Origin: Strix aluco
Lineage: Eukaryota > Chordata > Aves > Strigiformes > Strigidae
Length of the DNA: 64,000 bases
Direction of reading: 5' to 3'
Assembly: GCF_031877795.1 (NCBI RefSeq)
Contig: NC_133948.1
Location: 11,020,948 to 11,084,947 of the forward strand
The notes beneath the pieces were generated by a model that searched no databases, was not told where the DNA came from, and saw nothing but the letters and a program-made list of their open reading frames with translations. A program made the translations under genes and the position numbers. How positions within the stretch are numbered: position 1 is the stretch's first letter; each line of letters opens with the position of its first letter. Positions 12,760 through 27,700 of this stretch are shown here, piece by piece.

Positions 12760-15700
12760 GTAAGGATTTATTGGGATGATTTTTGAGATGTTTTGGTAGA
12801 AATAAAATTGAAAATTTTCTCTTTCCCCAGGACTAAGAATAAATTGGCATAATGAGAACATTGGTTTTGGAGTGATTGTAGTTATTGGTAAACTTAAGAA
12901 TTTGAAAAAATTCACTATAATGCACACGTCTGTTGTAGGGTAGTTGTTGCTTGCAAGGCACTTAAAATTTTGTTTTTTCAGCTGATTTTAGGGGGAATTG
13001 TTTTGATATTTTACTATTTGCAATTAGTGATGACTAAATTCATTACAATTCTTGTAACTTTATGTAGAGGTCTCAGTATTGTCCATTTACCAACTAAAGT
13101 AAAAAAACCCAAAAAAAACAAAAAACAAAAAAACCAACAACAAACAAAAAAAAGAAAAACCAAACCAAAAATGCAGTTTGCAAGGGAAGCTGGGGCACAT
13201 GTAGGTATAACGTTTCTTGTCGCACGTTGACTGTCATTCCAGATTCGAATCGCAGCACTGAATGCGAGCTCCACGATTGAGGATGACTATGAAGGTACCT
13301 TCAAAAGTCATAAGACACAGACAAAGGAAGCTCAAGTAAGTAAACCCACGATTTTCTTAATGAAGTTTTATGTTGATGGGAATTTTGTCCTCTCATTGCA
13401 GGCATTGTTCAACCGTAATTTTTTGTTTTCAAGAAAGTTGTGTTGTTATCTTATCTCTTGAACCTTCCTTCAGCAAGCTAAAACTTCACTCAAAATGAGT
13501 TCTCTTAGGTCTGTAAGGCTCATGTTCTACTAGTCTGGGTGTGGACTGCTATATAGGAGAAAGTATTAAAAGTGAGAAACTACTGATATTAAATATAAGT
13601 ATATTGTACTAAGTATATATAATAAAGTTGCCCTACAAAATAGATTCGAATTTTTTAAACCACAGGAAGCAGAAGCTTTTGCTTTGTACCACAAAGCTTT
13701 GGACCTTCAGAAACATGACCGATTTGAAGAGTCTGCTAAAGCTTATCATGAGCTGCTTGAGATTCGTCTTCTGCGAGAGGTCAGTGACCTTTAGAGAGTG
13801 AAACTCTAGAAACTGTTTTTATTACATTTTGTATTACTTCATTTCTTACTGGCTAATTAGAAATGTCAGTGTTAGCAATTGGCAAGTTGTTTGCTGTTCT
13901 TTTTACTTGTCTATTTCCTAATGCTCACATTGCATTTATTTTATCATTTCTAGGCAGTTCTTTCTGGTGATGAGAAAGAAGGGCTGAAGCATCCAGGCTT
14001 GATGTTAAAATATTCCACCTATAAAAACCTAGCACAACTGGCAGCACAACGGGATGACTTAGAGACAGCTATGGAGTTTTATTTGGAGGTACAGTACAGC
14101 TGAAATAAAACACTGCAACCTCAATGTTTGCAAAAACTTGCCAAAATATAGATGTACGCCTTTCAGCATACATCATTTGAATGTACATCTGAATTCTGTA
14201 TACTTTCTGATGTTACATGTGATGTAACTGGTCCACCATTCAGTCCCCAAATCAGTAGTGACCCTGCTGAAAACTAAAGCAGTGCCAATCCCTGTAGACA
14301 AGTTGCTATGCATGTCTGAAATGTGAATAATATTGTTTGTTACGCTTTCTAGGCTGTAATGCTAGACTCTACTGATGTCAACCTATGGTACAAAATTGGT
14401 CGTGTGGCAATAAAACTAATCCGCCTACCTTTGGCTCGTCATGCTTTTGAAGAAGGTCTCAGGTGTAATCCTGATCACTGGCCCTGTTTAGATAACCTTA
14501 TCACAGTCTTGTACACACTCAGTGACTACACAAGTAAGTACAGTACACCAAAAAAATTTCTCAAGATATGTTTAACTTCACATATCAGTAAAAAATTGTA
14601 ACAGTGCAATTGTATAGGAGAAAGTGTATCTTGCATAAGCAATACATTAGGGTATGATAGAGACTTCTACATCATCATAGAGATTTTTTATTTCATGATA
14701 AAGTATGATGGTTTGTATCAATTCTGGTTACCCTAAAAATAAATGCCTGTGGTCTCTTAGATCACAGCCTCTGCAAGAAGTTTCCCTGTAGACTGTTCTC
14801 TTGCCTTTCAACATATGCTGATTTTGTCTTTCTAGTTATTTCCAGCTACATAGTTCCAGGATTTGGGTATAAAACTACAGTCTAATTAATAGCCTAGTAT
14901 GATTAATTGTAGTTACAGCAGTTGATACAACTGACCCTAAGATTTTACATTTGAGTAATATCCAGTGATGAGCTGATTCAAAGGAAGTTTAGGAGAGAAG
15001 TTGCAAGATGGCAGAAATGTTGAATCTGATCCCTTAGGCTTGTCCTACTGGAATGGCCCTAATTCTCTTCATGTAATTTCCCACACAAGCAAAAACCTGG
15101 TGGGATACATTGCTTGTTACACTAATGGAATCTGCAGTTAAGACATTTGATAACACGAAAATGGTAAACGATTGTGTTTCTGCTTTATGATTCTAATTTC
15201 TTTTGTGCAGGAATGGAGTCTTGAAAGTAAATAAACAATGTTTGCAGTACATCTTTTAAACAAAATTAATTATATTCTTCTTCTGGATATAATACTTGGG
15301 AAGACATTACAGGTTATTTTAACTGTATGCGTGTAATTATTTGACATGGTACAAAGCTACTGGTCTCATTTATGTAAATGTTATATTTAGCTGGAGTTCT
15401 GTGGTGTATATGAAAATGGGAGCTTTGAATGAACCCAAGCAGCAATTGACCATTTGATTTCTGTTTCTCTGTCAGCATGTTTGTACTTTATCTGCAAAGC
15501 TCTGGAAAAAGACTGTCTATATAGCAAAGGATTGGTTCTGAAGGAGAAGATCTTTGAGGAGCAGCCTTGCCTCCGGAAAGATTCCTTAAGGATGTTCCTC
15601 AAATGGTGAATGTCATCTTGTAGTATATACTGCATTTGGAGCATAAATTTTGGGTTTGGGGTAGTTCAGAAAAGCTGGTGAGATATAGTGCTTTAAACTA

Positions 15701-18700
15701 TAACAATATCTTGCTGACCTGCCTTCTAAATAATAAAGCAATGTTAAGTGTTGGTGCTGCAGACAGAATATGCTTCAGTAATTACTTCTGGAGGGAGGTA
15801 AAAGGGGCAAAAAAATCCATTTGCTACTGCAAATACCTAGATCTCTTGTGATCATCTTTTGTTTTATTTCGCTTATTTGCAGCTGATATTTCCAGCATTA
15901 ATTTTAGTTTTCTTTTCCTAATTAAAAAGCAAAAAAAACCCCCAACCAAACCCAAACCCCACACATGTTACTGCTTTTCCAAGCAGTTACAAATTTAGGA
16001 CTTGATACAATTTTCTCATATCAGTATGTTTCAGGGAGTCTTGCTGATTTTCACTGACAAATGAGAACAGTCAGAAGACTTTGTATGTTTCACTAGTACC
16101 CGAGATGCAGAAATTCTTAGTTTATTAAGCTTTCAGACCACTGCAAATACTGAAAATACTTTGCAATATTATGTTTGAGATTTTAGTCCTTTATTATTAC
16201 TTTTTTAATTGCAATATGTAAAACTTTTGCTAAAAATTTGGTATTGTGTAGCTCTGCAAAGGAGACTGTCCCTTTCTGTGTGGATTTTATAGTATGAGTG
16301 GGTAGAAGGAAAGTAGGAAAAGAAAGTAGAGACCCATGGAATTTACAGGATCTTTGCACATTCAGCATCAAAGCTGCTTCTGATACTGTAATATGTTGCT
16401 GTGATGGTCAGCAGAATTCAAGAAAGAAGTTAAATTTTTAGTTTAATTATAGTTCATTCTCACTGAATACAGTAATTGCTGCATATGCAGATAACATCAG
16501 TACCCTGTGTAAGTTGTGTGTAGTAAATGGAAGTGGAATGTGTATCCTAGCATGCATCCTTAAGTTACGCAGTAAAACAGTGAAAAACATGTTTAACATT
16601 TTAGACTACTATACTGTAACATCTAAAATGTGAAAATACTGAGTATTTAGAAGATACAGAAGAGAAAGGATAACTTAAATTTTAAGGCTGTAGGATTCTA
16701 TGTATAGCAGTAACCCTTTAAAAGAAAGTCCTGTTTAGTCATAGAGACCGTGATTTATTAAGCTGCCTTAGGTCTGGCTCTTAAAATGAATTACATGCTG
16801 AACTAAGCCAGGGCTTTTAGCCACTTGTTTTTTATTTCTGGATTGTGATATCTCTGAAAAAGTGGATTATTTTTCACTTTCAAGAATTCATTCCTAGACT
16901 CAGACTATACAAGACAATTTTCAACTCCGAATTTTATTTATGATGACATGAATTACTCAAAACAGCACTTCAGAGTGAAAGGAATTTCTCAGCTGTACAA
17001 TTTTTTTTTCTGGACCAAAAGCTTCTGTCCCAGAAACCAAAACCTCCAGCTTTCCTTTCATTTCTCAGTGTTTGGAAAACAAAATAGGACAATCTCCCTT
17101 TATCTCGTAATTTTTAAGGCAGAACAAAGGTTTCAGATGGTGAACACTTCTAATATGCATGCTATAAAGTTTGTAAAATAATGGTATTTGAATGCTTGTT
17201 TTAACACTTTATTTTGGTTACATTGTAGGAGGATATCAAATGAATCTCCCCAGGCTTTAAAGAAAAAAAAAAAAAAAAACAACAAACACACACTTTAATT
17301 TCTCTTCATTTCTTATTATTTCTTAGTGACATGTCTATCCATAATGTAAATGTGAGTGAAGCTGAAACAGCAAGAATCATAGATGAAGCACTGGAGCTAC
17401 GTAAGAAAAGACAAGCTTTGTTAGTGCGTGACCGAGAACCAGACCTCAGACTAGTCCAGCCAATTCCCTTTTTCACGTACGTCTTTGTATTTTCTCTTTT
17501 TAAAAAGTTTCTCTGAAGCCGCTTATGCTGACAACTGTGATGCACTTCAGATTTCTTCAGAAAACTTTTTTTTTCTTGTAAAAACAAACCAACCCCCCAG
17601 TGTTTTCATATTTTATGAATTTATAAATTGGTCTGGTGTGTTTAACGATTTTAGTATAAACCCCATATTTATCAGTTTTCAACCTTTGAATTAAAACCAG
17701 TGATGTTTTTTTTTTAAAAAAAAGGGGATTTAGCAGTCATTCTAACTGTATTATTAGATTTTTCATATATGACTACTTTGTATGTGAACTTCAAAATTTT
17801 AGCTTTTTAAAAAGTGTTTTTACAATTGGGATAATGGAAACTCAGAAAAAATTACAGTTCTTTATTTGCAGCAAGATATAAGAATGCTAATAAGTTGTTA
17901 TATATGTCTTTATTAGGGCATAAAGGATTGGGTTTTGGTTTGGTTTTTTTATTGCACATATTTTTATGGAATATTAATGGACTCCGCGTGTAGGTCCTAT
18001 TGCAGAGAAGTTGCTTCTACTTGTGGATAAGGGTGAGATTTTTTTTATTGTTGTTTGAATGCAGAACCTGAAAATGGTTCCTTTGACACTACTTCTTTTA
18101 GGGTTCAGTATAGAGTAATTTCCTCAGCAACTACTGCACAGACCTTTTTTGTTAGAGACATTTTTTGAGATTAGGTACATTATTGACTCCCATTTCCTTC
18201 CTACTGCAACCAACTCACTAGTTTCCTCTGAAAACTTTTGTCTGCTGCTACATTTCTTCTTGTTTTTCTAAGTAGTGTATTCTAGAAGAAAAGCTCCTAA
18301 GGACCTCTGTTCCAGGCCGGAAAGTGGTCCATGTGACAGAAAATATAGAAAGATACTCTCCAGTTTTTCTAGTCATGGGACAGACTTTGACACTCAAACG
18401 TGTATTGCTCTCCCACTGAACAGCTGCTCTAGCTGTTGGAGAAAAACAATATTGAATGCTGTTAGGTTTGTAAATACAATTTAGAAAATAATGTGACAAG
18501 AATTAATGTTGTGATGCCACTGTGTTTCCACATGCAGGTGGAAGTGTTTAGGAGAAGCTTTACTTGCCATGTATCACCACCTTACAACGTGTGATCCTCC
18601 TCGACCCAGTCTGGGAAAGAGAATTGATCTCTCAGAATACAGAGACCCAGTTCAACATTTGATTCTTTCTCCTACCTCTACTCCTGTCAGTGTTATTCAG

Positions 18701-21700
18701 CCAACTCCTGTCAGCACTAATCCAGTGGTGACAGTGCCAGATCCTGTATTACCTTTTACTCCAACGACACCCAACTTTCCAAGTCACAGTCAGAATTCAT
18801 TGGAACCAGGAGCTACTGTAGGTGAGCAAGGTACTTCAGTCTAAGATTCAAGATATTTCCTATTTATCTGGATATTAAAAGCACTACAGAATTCTTTGGG
18901 AAGTGCTGTCTTTAAACTGCATGTCAGTGGATTCAGAACCTTTTCAGCATATGTATGATATCTGATAGGAAAAGTGAAGTTGAGCTCTATAAAATTAAGT
19001 TCTGTTAACCCTTCACATTAGAAAAGGAAAGCCACCTAAACTGCCTGAAAATCACTGATTCCTGACTAAGATATAGGACTGTGTTCAGGACAGTGGACTT
19101 ACTTTCCTATCTAATGGAATTGAGTCAGGTTGATTATTTGTTCTGAGTTGTTACTCCAGTGCAGGACTATGTAACCTCTTCTGGTTTTGTGCTGTTGACT
19201 TATACTTCAGTTTCTCAGTCTTTAAGATTAGGAGAATCATGACTCTGTTCCATTAGTGATGCATATCAAGCTTTTAATGTTGTGAAGAGTCTTGAGCTCC
19301 TTGGAATGACTGAGCTTTGACAGAAGATGATGACTGGATTATTATTCTGCTTATGTGTAACCTTTAAGAACCTGAGAGAACCAAGGTGTCAGCTATATTT
19401 ATTTGAAATCTGTAGCAAGAGGTTTGAATATTTTATACTGTAGATGTACATCTATTTATATGTCTAAAACTATCAAGGAATTACCAGTATTTTGTTGATA
19501 TTCATGAGAATTTATATGTGTTTCTGGAGTTAAAGGCAGACTCCTCTGATTCCCATTTCAGAAACTTCTTGAAGACTAAAATAATGAATTCTAATGAATA
19601 ATGAAATGCAGAATTTTCACTAAGTCTGCTTCTTGCCTCAGACCAGCATTTTTATGCAAAATGCCATAACCAGTTTATATTAGTGACATCTTCCTTTATT
19701 TTTTTAATTTTTTTGCACTGTCTTCAGAAGGAAACCAATGAATCTCAGGTGTTGCTGTAGAATAAAATAAAGTGTCACGCACAGATAACTTATTTTTTTT
19801 AAATAAACAAGATCATCCGCTTTTTGTTTGGCAGTTTAACCTGTCAGTATCTTTTTTGTGTGTGTGTGTTAAATTCTGTTTCTAGGTGACACATCTGCAG
19901 GTGATAAATCTAAGAAAGGTGTGAAGCGAAAGAGAATTGCAGAAGATACTGGTGAAACAGCAAAAAGGAGATCTGCTAGAGTCCGGAACACCAAGTGTAA
20001 AAAAGAGGAGAAGGTTGACTTTCAAGAGCTGTTGGTGAAATTCCTTCCTTCCAGGTACTGTACAGCAATATCTTCCATTATGAGAGTATCAAGAACTAAG
20101 TAGAAGAAGCTGTTTGGATTTTGTTAGATTGATATGCCCCAATTTAAAACCACTAGACCCATGTTGTTTTTGAAGCAGATGTAATGCATTGTCTTCTCAT
20201 AAATTTAATAAAACTGGTTTTAGTAACAATTACTAAAAACTAATTAAAAAATAAGAAAGCTTTTATCAATGTGAAATCAATGTAGAGGACAATGCAGATG
20301 TCAAAATAGATAAGATAAACAAGGTAATCTTGGTTTGAACAAAATTTGGGAACTGGATGTAGATCTCTGAATTTGCTTCAGTTAATGTACTTCCACTGTT
20401 AAAATATGCTCAGTGTGCCATGTTTAGGGTTCACTGACTAGTGAAAGAAAGAATGAGGATTTTGTTGATACTGTTGTTTTCGCCCCCCTTTCACACAGAT
20501 TAAGAAAATTAGATCCAGAGGAGGAGGAGGACCCTTTCAATAACTATGAGGTGCAGTCAGAGATCAAAGAGGAGAATTTCCAGCATGTTGGACCACATAG
20601 AATGTCATTTGATTCTACAACATTTATGGAATCTGGTAAGGATTTTGTTATAACCCTCACTCTTTCTCTGTTGTTTCTTCCATATTGTATGCTTTATTTT
20701 CTGTATTTTCCCATCATATTTAGAAGATACAGAAGTATATGTTATTTTAAATTTAGTATAATTTTATGGCATAGAAATATCTCAGTTGGTAACAGGTGTG
20801 ATATTCTTGTGTCTTGGGGACTGCTTCATTACTGTGTGCAAGAGCTCTGTTGTGTGGAGTTTCCCATTTAAACAGGTTGGAATACAGTAACTTAATTCTG
20901 CATGTATGGGGCACAGGAGACCTGCTGCAAGATTAGTGCGTAAAACACTGTTGAAACTTACTTGTTTCAAGTTATAGTCTGCCTTGACCTTAAACATGTA
21001 TGGCTTTGTGTTTGTCTGCTTTCCAGAAAAGCAGGACGTTCATGAATTCCTGCTGGATAACCTGAACAATGGTGGGATCTTGGAGCTGATGATGAGATAT
21101 CTAAAAGTCATCAGCCAGAAGTTCCTAGTGAAGTGGCCTCCTGGCTTGTGTGAGGTGGTCCTTAGTATCTATAACAGCTGGAGAAAGCATAGTAGTAGTC
21201 TTCCCAATCCATTACTGAGGGACTCAAGTAATCAGCATATCAAGGTAATGAAGCACTTTTCCTTTTATTTCTATTTGCTGCTCTGTTGCTCTCTGTGTAC
21301 CAAAAGTACCTACCTGAAATCCAGCAATTAGACGGAGGTTTTGCTTAGCTCTGTCTGGGGAGCTGCGTGTCCTAGCTGTTGCATCTTCCATGAACTGTGG
21401 TATACTGCAGCTCACGTAGTTGTTTCTTTCTGAACATATCTGGGTGATGCTATATGCAAATATACCCCATACACAAGATGTGTGCATATATATGCACATA
21501 TGTGTATAGTCTTAATGTAAATACTACAGATGCAAATACATTTTATTCCATTACTCTGTCATTGCTCTTTCTTTTTCTTCCCTCCCTTTGCTTCTCATAC
21601 TACACAAAGTTTTGTCATCAGTTGAGTAGAGAGGCTGCTCTGTTCACACTGCCTGATTGAGGGTCAGCATTTCTGCTCTAAATAGAGTAAATACGCTTTA

Positions 21701-24700
21701 GTTTAAAAATAACCTGCAATTTACAGTAAAAACAAAACAAAAACCCAAACAGAAACAACCCCAACCCCCCCAGCGTCACCATTTTATTACCTTTATAAAT
21801 ATGTAGTTTTCACAAATGCAAACAGAAAAAATGGTAAGTTCGTTAAATTAATGTTAAACCATCTTAGTGACCCAAGATGATGGGTCAAGATGAATTATAA
21901 AACCAGTACTTTTTGTCCACTGAGCCTGCCTATGTTATCTTTTCAATGTTAGCAGTGTATATTCATTTGGAGAGTTATTTGCCTTTGGTATGACTGGAGT
22001 TTGAAATTTTTTTTTTTTCAGATCAACAGTGTTTCTACTCTTTGCAAATGAAAAATGAGTTCTGAAAACTATGCTCTGTTGACTTAGTTTACAAAACAAA
22101 GTATTGCTATGTAGCAGATGTTAAATTTTTTTATACATCCTGTGACTTTTCTATTTCTGTATATTTTTCATATATACATACCCTTTTTTAAACAAATGTA
22201 AATATATTTATAAATTATTCCCTTGGTTCTCATTATGACTGCATAACTGCTTGCTTGTATGTAAAAATTTAAAAATTCAAGACTTTGTAGCTATGCTATT
22301 AAAAATCACTGTCCTCATGCTTGTCCTTGAATTTATTTTAAACTTTATCTGCAAGTACCTTGAGTGTAATAAATTCTGTTTTTTAAGATCGTAAGGGGCT
22401 ATTCTGGTAACGTGGACTTTTGAACCTTTTCACAAGCATCTGGTTTTTACAGCTGGACCTGTAGCTCTTATTCCTATGAACTTAATCAGAAAATAGTGTA
22501 TTCTTCACTGCACAAAACTACCTGGCAGAGATCCATGGTGATGTGATTTTTAATATACTCCTGAACTTTATCCAGCAAGCATTAATAAGCTGATAAGACT
22601 GGAGTACATGCTCAGTCTTTTGGAGACAAATACTGGAAACAATATAGGATATAGACTTTTTTTCTCAAATATCAGTACTTCTGCTATATTCTGGAAACAT
22701 GCTTTTAGCATGGTTTAGCAATTTAATATAGTTTTATTTCAGCCAGATACAAAAATAAGGATGTCACTTTTTTCTAGCATCAGGCAATGCTGTCCTGACT
22801 GACTTCTTTTATGAGCTGAGATTTTTACTTTTTTTAATGGTCCTTTTAAGTATTGTTTTGTTTTGTACCTGTTGATTTGTAAATGCTATTATATACCTCA
22901 AGACAGAGGAAGAATTAGTTATAGCTTGGGAATAGAAATCCCAAGAGGACAAGTTGAAGGTTTTCTTTGAAGTAAATTGCAAATGTAGTGGTGATTTTTT
23001 TTTTTTCATTCTTCTTATAATGTATTTCTTTCTGTATGCTTTTTTTTTGATATCTTTATACTTTTTCTAAGGATATGATGTTGATGAGCCTTTCTTGCAT
23101 GGAACTACAATTAGATCAATGGCTGTTGACGAAAGGGAAGAGCTCTGCAGGTGAGAACTGGGTGTTACTTTCTTCAGACTCTAAAAACACTTACAATATA
23201 TGAAGAAATGTTTCCAGGAATTCATTGGATTTTTTTCTTAATGAGTCTCTTTCAGATCTATATTTTCTTGGTCTGTCAATTGCTTGCCTTAAAGTAGATC
23301 TGTACTTTTGAAATACTAGTATGTGGGACTCTTTTCGTGGGGTGTTAGTACCTTTATGATAACATGTAATTAATTGATTTGCAGTTTCTCCACGAAATTG
23401 CCCTGCTGCCTCTGTGAATGGAAAGTTTGGTCCTGACTTCCCAGGAACTCATTTCTTGGGAGACCTGTTGCAGCTGTCATTTGCATCCTCACAGCGAGAT
23501 TTATTTGAGGAAGGCTGGATGGAATTTGTCACTCGAGTGTATTGGCTGAAAGCTCGCTTTCTAGCACTGCAGGTTTGTTCTACATTTGGTTTAACAAATA
23601 AAACTTTTTCTAAATTAAAATCAGTGTTGTTCAGAGATACTACAGCTGATTTGAGAATTTAAGCTCATTTAAGCGTGTGGATAAAATCAGCTCAAAACAT
23701 GGTGATTTTGTTTTACTTTTTAATATAATTAACTATCCCTGAGGGTAGAGGTGGAAATGAAGTAGGAGGTCTCACATGCTAAGCTAATATTCAGATATAT
23801 GTAATATGTAATTCTTTGTTTAAATTAGCTTGTGTTCAGCTTAAAAAAAATTTGAACCAAAGTTATTTGGAGTGGTATTGGGTAGCTGCAGAACATGGAT
23901 TTTTTTTGGCACCTGGACTAGTGGATACTATCAAAGTCCCAGACAGTTCAAAATGCAGCTTCCAGCTGAAGCAGACTTTGTGTTTAATTACTCTCCCCTC
24001 TGCTTTTTCAAGGTAGCATGATTCTTCTTTTGGAGACATTTAATTTAATATGCAGATTTTGAAGCAGAGGGTTTTAAACATTTCACTAAGGGAATAATTT
24101 GAAAGAAATTTTATTTGATCCCAGACTTTTTTTCCCTTCAGGTGTTGCTTCCTCAGGACATCAAAGAGTTTGTTTATGCATCAATTATGTTTAAGTCAAT
24201 TGTCAACTAATAATGTGAGTCAGTTTCATAAGTGTGAACTAATCAGTTCCTTCCATTTTTATTTTTTGTATCTAAGGATTCCTTTCTAATAAACTTACTT
24301 GAGGAAAAATGAGAGTTCCTTTACACCTACTGCCATTTTTTCTTTAGATATACAGTTATATTTTGCCTGTGCAGCTTGCATTCCATTCTTGACCACTCAA
24401 CTTCAATATCTACTTCAGCTGGACAAAGCAAGTAGAATCCATTCACTTTGCAGAATATAAGAATGTTTCTTGACTCTGTTTTTATTTGCACAAATGGAAG
24501 AGTTATTTCTACTGATTTACTCTTCCATGTTCTGAAGGAAAGGGATTTTAGCAATCCAAGTTAATCTTTCAAATTTACGCGAGCAGAATTCTATTTCTCC
24601 GATTTGTTTTATCTGTTGTTAAAGTCACTGGTAAGATTTGCTGCTTTTTTTTTTAAAATTTGAGATTGTCAGTTGGATTTGTTTTTTATTTAGGAGGATG

Positions 24701-27700
24701 TGCAGTAGTCACACTGGCAGTGCCTGCATTGAATTTAAACATTTTCTACATGCTTTAGAAATCCTTACTGCAGACAGAACTCTAGGGGTTTTTTGTTTTT
24801 GTTTCCTCTCTACTGTTTCTGTAGGGAGACATGGAACAGGCCCTTGAAAACTATGATATCTGCACTGAAATGCTACAGAACTCCACTACAATGCAAGCTA
24901 AAGCTGGCAATGAATGCAGCATTGTAATACGGTTACCTAATCTACATGTTGATTCTGTTGTTTCTTTAGAAGAGGTAAGAATTGATTTGCAGGTGTATTC
25001 GCCCCACTCCATCCCTCCCAGTTTCAAAGGTTATCTATGAATTAGCTCTTTTGTGATGGAACTTTACTCTGTCTGTCCCAGAATTTTTCTAAGAGTGGAA
25101 GGACAGGTTTGTAGTTTAATGACAATGTCAAGGCCATCATCTCCTTTTCAAAAAGACACCTTCTGGATCTGTTGGTCCTGTACAACTTAAGATTGCTTTT
25201 ATGCAAAATAAAAATATTAGAGCAGCTGCATGTAGAACACTAGATTATTAACAAATCAGCAGTTGGTTATGGGACTGGTGCCACAGCGGTTTGGCTCCTT
25301 AGACCATGGGACTTGTTATGAGAAACGTGGCCTACTGGGGGCTGAGGGACCCATCTGTCAAAGAAGGGGAAGGGCATCTTTGGCTCTGGGGAGACCTTAT
25401 AGCAGCCTTCCAGGGCTTAAAGGAGGCTACAGGAAAGGTGGGGAGGGATCTATCAGGGAGTGTAGTGATAGGATGAGGGGTAGCAGTTTTAAACTGAAAG
25501 AGGGTGGATTTAAATTAGATATAAGGAAGAAATTCTTCCTTGTGAGGGTGGTGAGACACTGGCGCAGGTTGCCCAGAGAGGTTGTGGCTGCCCCCTCCCT
25601 GACAGTGTTTAAGGCCAGATTGGACCGGGCTTTGAGCAACCTGGTCTAGTGGAAGGTGTCCCTGTCCATGGTCCCTTCCATGCCAAACCATTTTATGATT
25701 AGATTAATGTTTTATTTTCTGTTCTTAAAGATAAATTTCACCTTTGCTTTAATGAGCTCTTTACTTCAGCAGTCTGTTTTCCATGTAACCATTTGTGTAC
25801 ACCTAAAGGGATGTCCATCTTCTTTCTGATGCAGTTTTGGGGGATGAACTCCAACACAGGAGATGCCATCTTCACTTTGAAGTTCATCTGATAGATGCAT
25901 TCTTGCAGTGTAGAAATGTGTGATTCTGGGATTTGAGGCAAAAAAGTTCTAGTCATCATAGCACTAAAGTCACGTACTATGTAATAATTAAAAATCTGTG
26001 GAATGGGTAAAGTGTTACATAGTAGGTGTTTTTTTCCTGGTTTATATTCCTGGATGTAGCTGTAGAGTTCACATAGCTTTACAGTTAAACTGCTAGGAGA
26101 AATGTCAGTAGTCAAATGTACATGAAGACAAAATGAAAGTTGGATTGTGCCATCTGTAATGTTTGCAGATTGAAAAGAACCTAAAATCTCTGGAGAGATG
26201 CCAGTCTTTGGAAGAGATCCAGCGACTGTATGAGGCAGGGGATTATAATGCAGTAGTGCATCTGCTTCGTCCAACATTATGCTTTAATGGTTATGACAGA
26301 GCAAAACATCTGGAATTTGTAACATCCATACCAGAGAGACCAGCACAGCTGCTTCTCCTACAGGTTTGTTTTGTTTCTTGAAAAAAATCTTTTATAATAA
26401 GGGATTAAGACTTATTCCTGAAAACAGGATGAAAGGATTCCTAGAGTGGGTGTTAATGGTTTATGAGTCTTATTTACAAAGCAAAATGTGGAACTAAATC
26501 TGTGAATGGTCTGACCAGCATAGCTTTATTGACATCATTAGCAATATGCCAGCTTTTGCTAACTGAGAGTGTGGCTAAAGATGTAAGATGTCTGAGGCCT
26601 AGATGAAGTGGCCAGAAAAATTGTAAATTCAAATAAACTTGAATCATTTGCAGAGAGATCTTATGGATGGATTCATGCTATCTGCATGTGCTGTGAATAC
26701 TTCCTGCTTTTGCTGATGTTAACTATATGGTAATTTACAACCATTCTGAAACTTAAAAGTTATCTAGCATATGAATGATTTTTACGATGTAGTGTATCTG
26801 TCCTGCATGAATGACAAACTATTGATAGCTACATCCCATATAATTGCTGTAGATCTAGTCCTTTTGACACTATGAAAATAAGTGTACCAATGAGCTCAGC
26901 TACAGGAACAATTTGAGCCTGTCGGGTTCTTTGGGGAAGAAAAAAAAAAAGGTTCCACAGAAAAAGATCAATACTCTTTTAACTGGACTGGACCAAATCC
27001 TACAGCCTCCATGCCATCTTGTGACCCAAACTTGGCAGAGTAGAAAGAAGCGGGAGGATGCTAGCCTTATAGTTGCATGTTGTTATTTATGAAGTAATAA
27101 AATGCTAGCACAAGATTATAAAGATCCAAATCCTGTTTCTGTAGGCCCTCTATTCAACTGCATGTCATGAGAATTTTAGACCTATGGCCACCCCTTTCCT
27201 GAATCTTTTTTTTTTTTTTCTTGCATCTCATATTAAAGCAGGAGGATTAAGTGATGATTTTTTTGAAATTTAGATCCTACCTGTATATTTGTCATTCAGG
27301 CTCCATGCACGTCCTATTATCCTTTTTTAATGTCATGTTTAAAAGTGTTCTGCTACCATTTCATTAAAGTAACCAAAGTAACCATATATAGTGTATTGCT
27401 TTGTCCTGCTGTACATTCATGGTTTCAAATAAACCCTTCATCCTTATAATATTTTTTTTTCATATTTACATTCCCTAGGACTCCCTGCTCAAACTGAAAG
27501 ATTACAAGCAATGCTTTGAACACTCAGAAGTTGCCTTGAATGAAGCAGTTCAGCAGATGATTAATACGACAACAGCCTCTGCTAAGGAAGAGTGGGTTGC
27601 TACGGTAACACAGCTGCTCACAGGAATAGATACTTCATTATCATCAGTCAACACCATCCTAAAAGACTCCTCTGTAACACCAAGCCTGGTTCGATTAACA

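Noticed and set aside
19326-19375. Possible box C/D snoRNA in intron 9 (ATGATGA and CTGA)
   Set aside because: Only 43 bp separate the boxes, there is no terminal stem next to them and no clear internal boxes.
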